DNA of 64,000 bases, taken from Bilabrum cf. latius (taxonomy: Eukaryota; Bigyra: Bicosoecida; Bigyra; Bicosoecida). Made by a program: the position numbers and the translations under genes. Positions 23,325 to 33,471 of this stretch are shown one piece after another; position 1 is the first letter of the stretch, and each line of letters begins with the position of its first letter. The stretch lies in contig OZ237758.1 in NCBI GenBank assembly GCA_965178125.1, positions 248,001-312,000 on the forward strand, given 5' to 3'. The notes beneath the pieces were generated by a model. That model did not search any database, had not been told where the DNA came from, and was given only the letters and a program-made list of their open reading frames with translations.

Positions 23325-23596
23325 GAGGCTTACCGGAATCAATGGGGAGTTACTGTTAAGCCAGCTTGTCAGGATGCCAGCTAAGCCTCAGGACAAACAA
23401 GTCAGAGGCCGGCGACAAACTGCAAGCAGACCTTAAAGTGACACACGCGACAGCTAGCCTGCAAAACAGTAATAGTGGTACCGTATCCGAGGGACTTAAA
23501 AATTGCAATTATGATACTGTTGAAATAGCGCCCACGGCGTGGTCTCCCTCCGTTAAGAATTCTCTCCTTGGGCGCGGACCTCGCGATCGGCAATAA
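23325..23596. other. Spacer between the AOX flank repeat and the satellite array
   Basis: About 270 bp of mixed composition. The last ~30 bp (CTTGGGCGCGGACC onward) look like a degenerate satellite unit. I see no gene here. Confidence 0.5.
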
Positions 23597-26500
23597 ACAC
23601 TGAGCGGCGCGAGCTGCACCAGCATCTCTGCATTGTGCTGTTTGGTTTTGCTTGTGTGGCGCTCGCTGCCTGGGCTCCCTTCGTTGACCTTGTCCGCCTT
23701 GGGCGTGGGTCAGCGGGGAGGACTGAGCGGCGCGAGCTGCGCCAGCATCTCTGCATTTGTGCTGTTTGGTTTTGCTTGTGCGGCGCCCGCTGCCTGGTCT
23801 CCCTTCGTTGACCTTGTCCGCCTTGGGCGTGGGTCAGCGGGGAGGACTGAGCGGCGCGAGCTGCACCAGCATCTCTGCATTTGTGCTGTTTGGTTTTGCT
23901 TGTGCGGCGCTCGCTGCCTGGGCTTCCTTCGTTGACCTTGTCCGCCTTGGGCGTGGGTCAGCGGGGAGGACTGAGCGGCGCGAGCTGCACCAGCATCTCT
24001 GCATTTGTGCTGTTTGGTTTTGCTTGTGTGGCGCTCGCTGCCTGGGCTTCCTTTGTTGACCTTGTCCGCCTTGGGCGTGGGTCAGCGGGGAGGACTGAGC
24101 GGCGTGAGCTGCACCAGCATCTCTGCATTGTGCTGTTTGGTTTTGCTTGTGCGGCGCTCGCTGCCTGGGCTTCCTTCGTTGACCTTGTCCGCCTTGGGCG
24201 TGGGTCAGCGGGGAGGACTGAGCGGCGCGAGCTGCACCAGCATCTCTGCATTTGTGCTGTTTGGTTTTGCTTGTGCGGCGCTCGCTGCCTGGTCTCCCTT
24301 CGTTGACCTTGTCCGCCTTGGGCGTGGGTCAGCGGGGAGGACTGAGCGGCGCGAGCTGCGCCAGCATCTCTGCATTGTGCTGTTTGGTTTTGCTTGTGCG
24401 GCGCTCGCTGCCTGGGCTTCCTTCGTTGACCTTGTCCGCCTTGGGCGTGGGTCAGCGTAGAGGACTAAGCGGCGCGAGCTGCACCAGCATCTCTGCATTT
24501 GTGCTGTTTGGTTTTGCTTGTGCGGCGCTCGCTGCCTGGGCTTCCTTCGTTGACCTTGTCCGCCTTGGGCGTGGGTCAGCGGGGAGGACTGAGCGGCGCG
24601 AGCTGCGCCAGCATCTCTGCATTTGTGCTGTTTGGTTTTGCTTGTGCGGCGCTCGCTGCCTGGGCTTCCTTCGTTGACCTTGTCCGCCTTGGGCGTGGGT
24701 CAGCGGGGAGGACTGAGCGGCGCGAGCTGCACCAGCATCTCTGCATTGTTGCTGTTTGGGCTGGCTTGTGTGGTACTCGCTGCCTGGGCTTCCTTCGTTG
24801 ACCTTGTCCGCCTTGGGCGTGGGTCAGCGGGGAGGACTGCGCGGCGCGAGCTGCACCAGCATCTCTGCATTTGTGCTGTTTGGTTTTGCTTGTGCGGCGC
24901 TCGCTGCCTGGGCTTCCTTCGTTGACCTTGTCCGCCTTGGGCGTGGGTCAGCGGGGAGGACTGAGCGGCGCGAGCTGCACCAGCATCTCTGCATTGTGCT
25001 GTTTGGTTTTGCTTGTGCGGCACTCGCTGCCTGGGCTTCCTTCGTTGACCTTGTCCGCCTTGGGCGTGGGTCAGCGGGGAGGACTGAGCGGCGCGAGCTG
25101 CACCAGCATCTCTGCATTTGTGCTGTTTGGTTTTGCTTGTGTGGCGCTCGCTGCCTGGGCTCCCTTCGTTGACCTTGTCCGCCTTGGGCGTGGGTCAGCG
25201 GGGAGGACTGAGCGGCGCGAGCTGCACCAGCATCTCTGCATTTGTGCTGTTTGGTTTTGCTTGTGCGGCGCTCGCTGCCTGGGCTTCCTTCGTTGACCTT
25301 GTCCGCCTTGGGCGTGGGTCAGCGGGGAGGACTGAGCGGCGCGAGCTGCACCAGCATCTCTGCATTGTGCTGTTTGGTTTTGCTTGTGCGGCGCCCGCTG
25401 CCTGGGCTTCCTTCGTTGACCTTGTCCGCCTTGGGCGTGGGTCAGCGGGGAGGACTGAGCGGCGCGAGCTGCACCAGCATCTCTGCATTGTTGCTGTTTG
25501 GGCTGGCTTGTGCGGCGCTCGCTGCCTGGTCTCCCTTCGTTGACCTTGTCCGCCTTGGGCGTGGGTCAGCGGGGAGGACTGAGCGGCGCGAGCTGCACCA
25601 GCATCTCTGCATTGTTGCTGTTTGGTTTTGCTTGTGCGGCGCTCGCTGCCTGGGCTTCCTTCGTTGACCTTGTCCGCCTTGGGCGTGGGTCAGCGGGGAG
25701 GACTGAGCGGCGCGAGCTGCACCAGCATCTCTGCATTGTGCTGTTTGGTTTTGCTTGTGCGGCGCTCGCTGCCTGGGCTTCCTTCGTTGACCTTGTCCGC
25801 CTTGGGCGTGGGTCAGCGGGGAGGACTGAGCGGCGCGAGCTGCGCCAGCATCTCTGCATTGTGCTGTTTGGTTTTGCTTGTGCGGCGCTCGCTGCCTGGT
25901 CTCCCTTCGTTGACCTTGTCCGCCTTGGGCGTGGGTCAGCGGGGAGGACTGAGCGGCGCGAGCTGCACCAGCATCTCTGCATTGTGCTGTTTGGTTTTGC
26001 TTGTGCGGCGCTCGCTGCCTGGGCTTCCTTCGTTGACCTTGTCCGCCTTGGGCGTGGGTCAGCGGGGAGGACTGAGCGGCGCGAGCTGCACCAGCATCTC
26101 TGCATTTGTGCTGTTTGGTTTTGCTTGTGCGGCGCTCGCTGCCTGGGCTTCCTTCGTTGACCTTGTCCGCCTTGGGCGTGGGTCAGCGGGGAGGACTGAG
26201 CGGCGCGAGCTGCACCAGCATCTCTGCATTGTGCTGTCTGGTTTTGCTTGTGTGGCGCTCGCTGCCTGGTCTCCCTTCGTTGACCTTGTCCGCCTTGGGC
26301 GTGGGTCAGCGGGGAGGACTGAGCGGCGCGAGCTGCACCAGCATCTCTGCATTGTGCTGTTTGGTTTTGCTTGTGCGGCGCTCGCTGCCTGGGCTTCCTT
26401 CGTTGACCTTGTCCGCCTTGGGCGTGGGTCAGCGGGGAGGACTGAGCGGCGCGAGCTGCACCAGCATCTCGGCATTTGTGCTGTTTGGTTTTGCTTGTGC

Positions 26501-28563
26501 GGCGCCCGCTGCCTGGGCTTCCTTCGTTGACCTTGTCCGCCTTGGGCGTGGGTCAGCGGGGAGGACTGAGCGGCGCGAGCTGCACCAGCATCTCTGCATT
26601 TGTGCTGTTTGGGCTGGCTTGTGCGGCACTCGCTGCCTGGGCTTCCTTCGTTGACCTTGTCCGCCTTGGGCGTGGGTCAGCGGGGAGGACTGAGCGGCGC
26701 GAGCTGCACCAGCATCTCTGCATTGTGCTGTTTGGTTTTGCTTGTGCGGCGCTCGCTGCCTGGGCTTCCTTCGTTGACCTTGTCCGCCTTGGGCGTGGGT
26801 CAGCGGGGAGGACTGAGCGGCGCGAGCTGCACCAGCATCTCTGCATTGTGCTGTTTGGTTTTGCTTGTGCGGCGCTCGCTGCCTGGGCTTCCTTCGTTGA
26901 CCTTGTCCGCCTTGGGCGTGGGTCAGCGGGGAGGACTGAGCGGCGCGAGCTGCACCAGCATCTCTGCATTGTGCTGTTTGGTTTTGCTTGTGCGGCGCTC
27001 GCTGCCTGGGCTTCCTTCGTTGACCTTGTCCGCCTTGGGCGTGGGTCAGCGGGGAGGACTGAGCGGCGCGAGCTGCACCAGCATCTCTGCATTGTGCTGT
27101 TTGGTTTTGCTTGTGCGGCGCTCGCTGCCTGGGCTTCCTTCGTTGACCTTGTCCGCCTTGGGCGTGGGTCAGCGGGGAGGACTGAGCGGCGCGAGCTGCA
27201 CCAGCATCTCTGCATTGTGCTGTTTGGTTTTGCTTGTGCGGCGCCCGCTGCCTGGGCTTCCTTCGTTGACCTTGTCCGCCTTGGGCGTGGGTCAGCGGGG
27301 AGGACTGAGCGGCGCGAGCTGCGCCAGCATCTCTGCATTGTGCTGTTTGGTTTTGCTTGTGCGGCGCTCGCTGCCTGGGCTTCCTTCGTTGACCTTGTCC
27401 GCCTTGGGCGTGGGTCAGCGGGGAGGACTGAGCGGCGCGAGCTGCACCAGCATCTCTGCACTGTGCTGTTTGGTTTTGCTTGTGCGGCGCTCGCTGCCTG
27501 GGCTTCCTTCGTTGACCTTGTCCGCCTTGGGCGTGGGTCAGCGGGGAGGACTGAGCGGCGCGAGCTGCACCAGCATCTCTGCATTTGTGCTGTTTGGTTT
27601 TGCTTGTGCGGCGCTCGCTGCCTGGTCTCCCTTCGTTGACCTTGTCCGCCTTGGGCGTGGGTCAGCGGGGAGGACTGAGCGGCGCGAGCTGCACCAGCAT
27701 CTCTGCATTTGTGCTGTTTGGGCTGGCGTGTGCGGCGCTCGCTGCCTGGGCTCCCTTCGTTGACCTTGTCCGCCTTGGGCGTGGGTCAGCGGGGAGGGCT
27801 GAGCGGCGCGAGCTGCACCAGCATCTCTGCATTGTGCTGTTTGGTTTTGCTTGTGCGGCGCTCGCTGCCTGGGCTTCCTTCGTTGACCTTGTCCGCCTTG
27901 GGCGTGGGTCAGCGGGGAGGACTGAGCGGCGCGAGCTGCACCAGCATCTCTGCATTGTGCTGTTTGGTTTTGCTTGTGCGGCGCCCGCTGCCTGGGCTTC
28001 CTTCGTTGACCTTGTCCGCCTTGGGCGTGGGTCAGCGGGGAGGACTGAGCGGCGCGAGCTGCACCAGCATCTCGGCATTGTGCTGTTTGGTTTTGCTTGT
28101 GCGGCGCCCGCTGCCTGGGCTTCCTTCGTTGACCTTGTCCGCCTTGGGCGTGGGTCAGCGGGGAGGACTGAGCGGCGCGAGCTGCGCCAGCATCTCTGCA
28201 TTTGTGCTGTTTGGTTTTGCTTGTGCGGCGCTCGCTGCCTGGGCTTCCTTCGTTGACCTTGTCCGCCTTGGGCGTGGGTCAGCGGGGAGGACTGCGCGGC
28301 GCGAGCTGCACCAGCATCTCTGCATTGTGCTGTTTGGTTTTGCTTGTGCGGCGCCCGCTGCCTGGGCTTCCTTCGTTGACCTTGTCCGCCTTGGGCGTGG
28401 GTCAGCGGGGAGGACTGAGCGGCGCGAGCTGCACCAGCATCTCTGCATTGTGCTGTTTGGTTTTGCTTGTGCGGCGCTCGCTGCCTGGGCTTCCTTCGTT
28501 GACCTTGTCCGCCTTGGGCGTGGGTCAGCGGGGAGGACTGAGCGGCGCGAGCTGCACCAGCAT
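23597..28563. repeat. 123/124-bp satellite array, about 40 copies
   Basis: Nearly 5 kb of head-to-tail units, each containing GTGCTGTTTGGTTTTGC, TTCGTTGACCTTGTCCGCC and GGTCAGCGGGGAGGACTGAG. Unit length is 123 or 124 bp because a short T run after CTCTGCA varies (ATTGTG, ATTTGTG, ATTGTTG). A minority variant replaces GGTTTTGCTTG by GGGCTGGCTTG. Units are contiguous with no unique spacers, so this is satellite DNA and not a CRISPR array. The open frames on both strands are products of the stop-poor unit. Confidence 0.95.
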
Positions 28564-28758
28564 GCATTCTCTGCTCTGTTGTAAAAGGGGAATGGACTGC
28601 ATGACCCGCTTGATTTTGATTTTGATTTCTATTATTGATATGCATCCTTTTATATTCATGTGGAGGTGCCATCTTGCATCTGTGGGATTTGGCACCCTAC
28701 ATGGGCCTCTTCCTAGCAATGGATGGACTGGCAATGCCAGGGGCTATTTCTGGGCCAA
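28564..28758. other. AT-rich spacer between satellite and LTR-like repeat
   Basis: 195 bp with T-rich runs near 28610-28660; nothing recognisable. Confidence 0.5.
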
Positions 28759-29098
28759 TGGGTGTCCCTGCGGCGGTTCGATGGGCGAACCACCAAGGGG
28801 GGGCCCAGTGTTGTTCCCTGACCAAGTGGTAGGCCGTCCCCAAAGTGGCGTGAATGGTCCGATCCACCTACCCAGCGGCCAGGGCAACACCAGCCAATAC
28901 CACAGCGCCACGGAAGGAGGAGAGAAGTAGGAGAATGACGACGACGTGCGACTGATACCGAGAACGAGGCGAGGCGAGCAGGAGACGAGAGCGAGGATGA
29001 ACGGAGCACGGTCACGCGAGCCGGAGGGCAAGCGTGGCCGAGATGAGGGATGATTGCTACTAGTGACTGTGTCGGACGTAACCAGATAAGCGCCATCA
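28759..29098. repeat. 340-bp LTR-like direct repeat, left copy
   Basis: Identical by eye to 30844-31183. It begins TGGGTGTCCCTGCGG and ends GATAAGCGCCATCA, so it has the TG...CA ends of long terminal repeats. The right copy lies 2,085 bp downstream in the same orientation. Confidence 0.75.
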
Positions 29099-29248
29099 TG
29101 TGCCATTGGTATACTACTAGTTCCGGGATAAGAGCTCCAAGACCAGTGATAGCGTGCCAATACTGGTATACGATCCGCGCACCACGAACGCGAAGAAGCG
29201 AGCATCACGAGTGGAATCCGAGAAGAAAGGAGAACAGAGAAAAATTTC
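29098..29248. repeat. 151-bp dispersed direct repeat, copy 2
   Basis: Same sequence as 23174-23324. This copy starts exactly where the left LTR-like repeat ends, sharing its final base, which suggests it belongs to the internal 5' region of that element. Confidence 0.9.
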
Positions 29249-29522
29249 AAAAAATTCGATTCTCATGCGAGACCTCCTCCCCCCATGAAGTCCTGGGGGG
29301 CAGGGGGGGGAGAAGGGACGAGAGCGAGAGGCCAGCGTGACAGACGCGGTGGGACTTGGGCGCAGGACATGCGCGAGATACGACGGGCCATCTAGAGGAA
29401 ACCGACGAGTCAGGCCACCTGACTGCTGCCTTTCGATAGGCTGATAATTGGGAGCAATAGCGAAGTTATCCGGACGTGGCCCAAGTCTGGGCCAGGCAGC
29501 AAGTAAGTAGCAGGTACCCGCG

Positions 29523-30329
29523 ATGACGCAGCGAGCACGAGCGCAGCGGGGTCCAACAATGGGAACTAACCTCTCCCCTGCCCCCACTACCTATGTAACC
29601 AACCCCTTCCACATCTCGCAAAATAGCGAGGCAGATTGTGCATTATCAGCTGACCAGGATCAGACGGGGACGAGGGCCGAGACGTTGCGGACGGCAACGG
29701 AGCAGGGCCAGTAGGACCGTGCAGGAATGGATATCCAGGATTGCACGGACCCGCCGGTGAGGCAGGGAGCCTCCACCCTTCGTCATCAGCCAGGGTGTGA
29801 CTACGTAGTCACCCCTGGTGCTTGTACTTCACTGTTCAGCACGGGTTTGCAAGCGGATGGCGTAGGGGGCCAGGGACTAGGCTTGAGTCCCCGTGGGACC
29901 ATGATGTGGGAACCAAAACATCATTCAAGAACAGGTTCCGGTGACCCGGGTCTGACTCCGTTAGGCGGAGCTGTCGTCGAGTCGTTGCGGAGGGCAACGG
30001 AACAGGGCCAGTAGGACCGTGCAGGAATGGCCATCCAGGATCGCACGGAGCTGCTGGTGAGGCAGGGAGCCTCCATCCTTCGTCATCAGCCAGGGTGTGA
30101 CTCCGTGGTCACCCCTGGTGCTTGTACTTCACTGTTCAGCACGGGTTTGCAAGCGGATGGCGTAGGGGGCCAGGGACTGGCTGAGTCATGTGAGCGTGGG
30201 ATACGGATAGGGGTCGGGGACCTGAAGTCCGAACTTCAGGCGACCGGCGACACACCAAGCGTGCGTCACCCTATTCGCCCGGTAGCGGCACAGCGTGGAA
30301 CTGCAATGTGGCAAGTGAGGACCTGTTGA
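29523..30329 (+). CDS. Hypothetical open frame inside the LTR-like element
   Basis: One frame runs 269 codons from ATG 29523 to TGA 30327 if the TAGs at 29712 and 30012 are read as Gln. It contains a duplicated module (RQGAS, LRHQPGCD, VVTPGACTSLF, GLQADGVGGQGL) with a 100-codon period, and both copies have their TAG at the same place before DRAGM. No family is recognised. It could be a gag-like product or simply an open repeat. Confidence 0.25.
29683..30179. repeat. Pair of 197-bp repeats with 300-bp period
   Basis: Copies at 29683-29879 and 29983-30179 share long blocks such as CAGCCAGGGTGTGACT and CAGCACGGGTTTGCAAGCGG, with scattered substitutions. The 300-bp offset keeps the reading frame. 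Confidence 0.85.
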
Positions 30330-30843
30330 TCTTGACCACGGGACTGGAAGCATAGGTGTGGTCCGTGCCGCAAAATCCCCCATAGTGGAGCACCTTGTGG
30401 AAGGAAGTAGGAAAGCGCTGGCGGCAGGCACAGGGCACTCTCGTCCGTTGGATGGCTCCGTAGCCGAAGGGGGACGAGGTGGACCTGCACAGCCGAGAGG
30501 AGAGCCTGGATCTCGGACCGACCTTGGGACAGTCGCACCGGCGACACCCACCGAGAGAGCGGGGCGTTCCAGCACAGCGAATCGCTCGGGCGAGGACGCC
30601 CGTTTGCTGCAAGAGACACCGAAAGGCGTGGACGGCAGCCGGACCTCGGATCCTCACGAAGGGTAAGGCAAGGGTTGCCTGAATAGGAGCGAGCCGGATT
30701 GCGACTGTGATGGGCAGTGGACGAGCATACAGGACCGCCCCGGGCGTGGTGGGCTGTGCGGGATGTGCGAGTCGACATGCCTATCTCGATCGAGAAAACT
30801 TCTTTTCTTTTTGCGTGGATGCCCCTCCTAGGCGGAGGCGGCG
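30180..30843. other. Internal region of the LTR-like element without a recognised gene
   Basis: About 660 bp, moderately GC-rich. Short overlapping frames exist on both strands, none with recognisable similarity. CCTCCTAGGCGGAGGCGGCG just before the right repeat is a small inverted repeat. Confidence 0.4.
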
Positions 30844-31183
30844 TGGGTGTCCCTGCGGCGGTTCGATGGGCGAACCACCAAGGGGGGGCCCAGTGTTGTT
30901 CCCTGACCAAGTGGTAGGCCGTCCCCAAAGTGGCGTGAATGGTCCGATCCACCTACCCAGCGGCCAGGGCAACACCAGCCAATACCACAGCGCCACGGAA
31001 GGAGGAGAGAAGTAGGAGAATGACGACGACGTGCGACTGATACCGAGAACGAGGCGAGGCGAGCAGGAGACGAGAGCGAGGATGAACGGAGCACGGTCAC
31101 GCGAGCCGGAGGGCAAGCGTGGCCGAGATGAGGGATGATTGCTACTAGTGACTGTGTCGGACGTAACCAGATAAGCGCCATCA
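30844..31183. repeat. 340-bp LTR-like direct repeat, right copy
   Basis: Same 340 bp as 28759-29098, in direct orientation; TG start and CA end. It ends 111 bp before the start codon of the endoglycoceramidase-like gene and so forms its upstream region. Confidence 0.75.
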
Positions 31184-31294
31184 GTGAAGTGATCCGGCGA
31201 CGACAGCGTGCAGAAGGTTCTTCAAGGTTCTCCAAGCCAAAACCGGAAGCTTCCTAGCCATAGCAAAAAGACCCACAAAGTCAGAGCAAAGAAG

Positions 31295-33085
31295 ATGCTT
31301 TTGGCCCCATTTGTGTCCTCTTTGCTTCTGCTGGCAACGACTGCCGCGTCGCTCGAACCACTGATCGTGGATCCGTAGTCTGGTACGTTTATCGCAGCTG
31401 ACGGCCGGACCGCGGTACTTCGAGGCCTGAACGCCGTATTCAAGGAGCCGCCGTACTTACCGATCCAGACACACTTTCATTCGAAGCTATCACTGAGCGG
31501 TGAAGACTACGCGAACTTGCGAAAGTGGGGCTTCAACGTGCTGCGCATCGGCACGATGCTGGAGGCCGTCCTTCCCGACGCGCTCCACGGTGCCGTCAAC
31601 GAAACTTGGTTGCGAGCGTCCAGGCAGCTCGTGGACCGAATGGAAGAAAACGGTGTCTACGCACTGCTGGACGCCCACCAGGACGATTTCAACCGGCAGT
31701 TCTGCGGCGAGGGCTTTCCCCGCCAGATGACGGCTAATCGATCGCAGCTCGGCGAATACGCCTTCCCCTGGCCTTTGCCCTTCAACGTGACGATTGACCC
31801 CGCGGGGAACCCTAATTTGACGCAGTGTCTGCAGGAGGAGTTCATCCTGTGGTCGCTGAGCGCCGCGGTGCAGGCCAGCTGGGGGGGCCTCTACAACCAG
31901 AGCTCCAGGCCGCACGCGCTCTTTGCCAGGCACTGGGGGGCCGTGGCACAGCACTTCAACGACTCTGCTGGGGTGGTGGGCTATGAACTGCTCAAGTGAG
32001 AGACAGAGAGACAGACAGAAGCGCTTGCTCCCAGCTGAGAGCTAATCACGTGACCTATGCTGCCTGCTGCCTGCCCGTATGGGTGGCACCTCAACACACA
32101 ACACCCCCTCTCTCTCCCCCGCCTCAAACACCTTCCGATTCCACTCCGCAGCGAACCGCTCCCTGGAGACGCCTTTAAGACCCCTTTGCTTTACCTGGAG
32201 GAGGGCAAGGCGGACAGGGAGAACCTCCTGCCGCTTTACTAGGCAGCGCACGCCGCCATACGGGCATGGGACAACGAGCACGTAGTGCTGTACGAGCCCG
32301 CCGTGCTGGAGCCGCAGATCCTCCAGAGCACGGGGTTCCCCAGCGGGGGCGTGGCGGGTCCGGGCAGGGAACAAGACAGGCAGGCGTTCGCCTTCCACAT
32401 GTACTGCGCCAACCAGAACGCTTCGGGGGACGTGACGAGTGTGCCCGTGTGTGACGACTACCTGGACCTGGTGTGGGGCACCACCAACACTAGCTTAGAC
32501 CGAGTGGGCTCCCGCGCAGCGTTCCTGACGGAGTTCGGGGCGGTGGGCCCGCACGAGTCCTCGGCTCGAGCCATCGACCACGTGCTGGACCTCGCCGACA
32601 CGAGGCTGCTCTCTACGGCCTACTGGTCCTTCAAGGAGTACCATGACATCACCACCCAGAACCCTGCCACGGAGACGCTGTACAACGACGACGGCTCCCT
32701 GCAGACGATCAAGCTCCGGGCGCTCAGCCGTACCTACGCGCCCTTCATCGCGGCCCGGCCTGGCAGCGCCAGCATGCGCTTCAACGCGACGGACCCCTCC
32801 TCCCCCTTCGAGCTGTCGTACACCACGGGCAGCGGCCTGGGGAACACGTCCACGGAGGTGTTCCTCAACGCGGAGCTCAGGTACTCCCAGGGTGTGAGGT
32901 ATTCGCTAGAGCCCGAGGGGGCGGGCACCGTCGAGTACCCCGCGCATGGTGACCCGCACCGGCTGCGGGTGGACCACGCCGGCAAGGAGGGGGTGGACGT
33001 GACGCTGCGGGTGTGGCAGCAGACCGCTGCGCCTGTTCGAGCTGGCACGAAGCCGGCGATTTCCGGTTAGAGCTAGCTGAGGTGA
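31295..33085 (+). CDS. Secreted GH5 endoglycoceramidase-like hydrolase
   Basis: Likely cleaves the glycan-ceramide bond of glycosphingolipids or a related glucoside. The model is exons 31295-31995 and 32152-33085, 544 residues. ATG 31295 starts a signal peptide (MLLAPFVSSLLLLATTAASL). The barrel shows SGTFIAADGRTAVLRGLN, FNVLRIGTMLEAVLP, LLDAHQDDFNRQFCGEG and GYELLNEP, where the acid/base Glu is about residue 235. The nucleophile is in FLTEFGAVG, about residue 361. HQD and CGEG blocks are characteristic of endoglycoceramidases. The NEP motif is created only by splicing the 156-bp intron (CTCAA joined to CGAACCG). Four in-frame TAGs are read as Gln (31376, 32239, 33068, 33074); 32239 lies in LLPLY-TAG-AAHAAIRAWD, inside a conserved helix. 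A C-terminal beta domain follows. TGA at 33083. Confidence 0.85.
31996..32151 (+). other. Spliceosomal intron in the GH5 gene
   Basis: Donor GTGAGAGACAG and acceptor CTCCGCAG; the interior has a long CT-rich tract before the acceptor. Removing it builds the catalytic Asn-Glu-Pro motif, which confirms the borders. Confidence 0.9.
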
Positions 33086-33471
33086 CGGATCGCAGCAGTC
33101 GGGGATGGACTGCAGGGTCTGTCGTCTCCAGGCTAGGGTATTACGAAAATGGAAATAGCAAACAGTCAACTGTGCATATACTGCGATGCAGTCTTACAAA
33201 ACGAACTGCAATTCTGACAAAACGAACTGCAACTTGAAGCAAGCATACGGGAGCGCAATAGTCCGACTCACAGGCAGGAGCGACCCGAGGCATGGGAACG
33301 CAGCGAACCGATGCTCCTAATGCCGTTCTTGGCTCTAAAATGAAGCACCAAACATGTAGAACGAGCATACAATTCTGAATCAAGCAGAACCAGCGGCCCG
33401 GGGCGGACGCCGGACGTCTGCCAGCGATTTGGCACAGCGCCGGCAGCCATCCCCACACCACGTTGCATGTG
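33086..33471. other. Intergenic spacer between two convergent hydrolase genes
   Basis: About 385 bp forming the 3' flanks of both genes. A short duplicated ACAAAACGAACTGCAA motif is seen at 33195-33233. No gene found. Confidence 0.5.

Larger units (their letters stand above)
28759..31183. mobile_element. Candidate non-autonomous LTR element
   Basis: Two 340-bp direct repeats with TG...CA ends bracket 1,745 bp. TTGGTATACTAC, 9 bp inside the left copy, shares only TGGTAT with the common initiator-Met primer-binding site. The interior has an open frame of about 269 codons with TAG read as Gln (29523-30329) but no recognisable reverse transcriptase, protease or integrase. No matching target-site duplication (GCCAA before, GTGAA after) is visible. 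A segmental duplication is the alternative. Confidence 0.45.

Noticed and set aside
23597-28563. Tandem proteins such as the RRSLPGLPSLTLSALGVGQ repeats on the plus strand and their minus-strand counterparts
   Set aside because: They are forced by a stop-poor satellite unit, appear in several frames at once, shift frame with the T run, and have no start context or similarity.
29100-29125. tRNA primer-binding site after the left LTR-like repeat
   Set aside because: Only TGGTAT matches the common initiator-Met site; too short to support.
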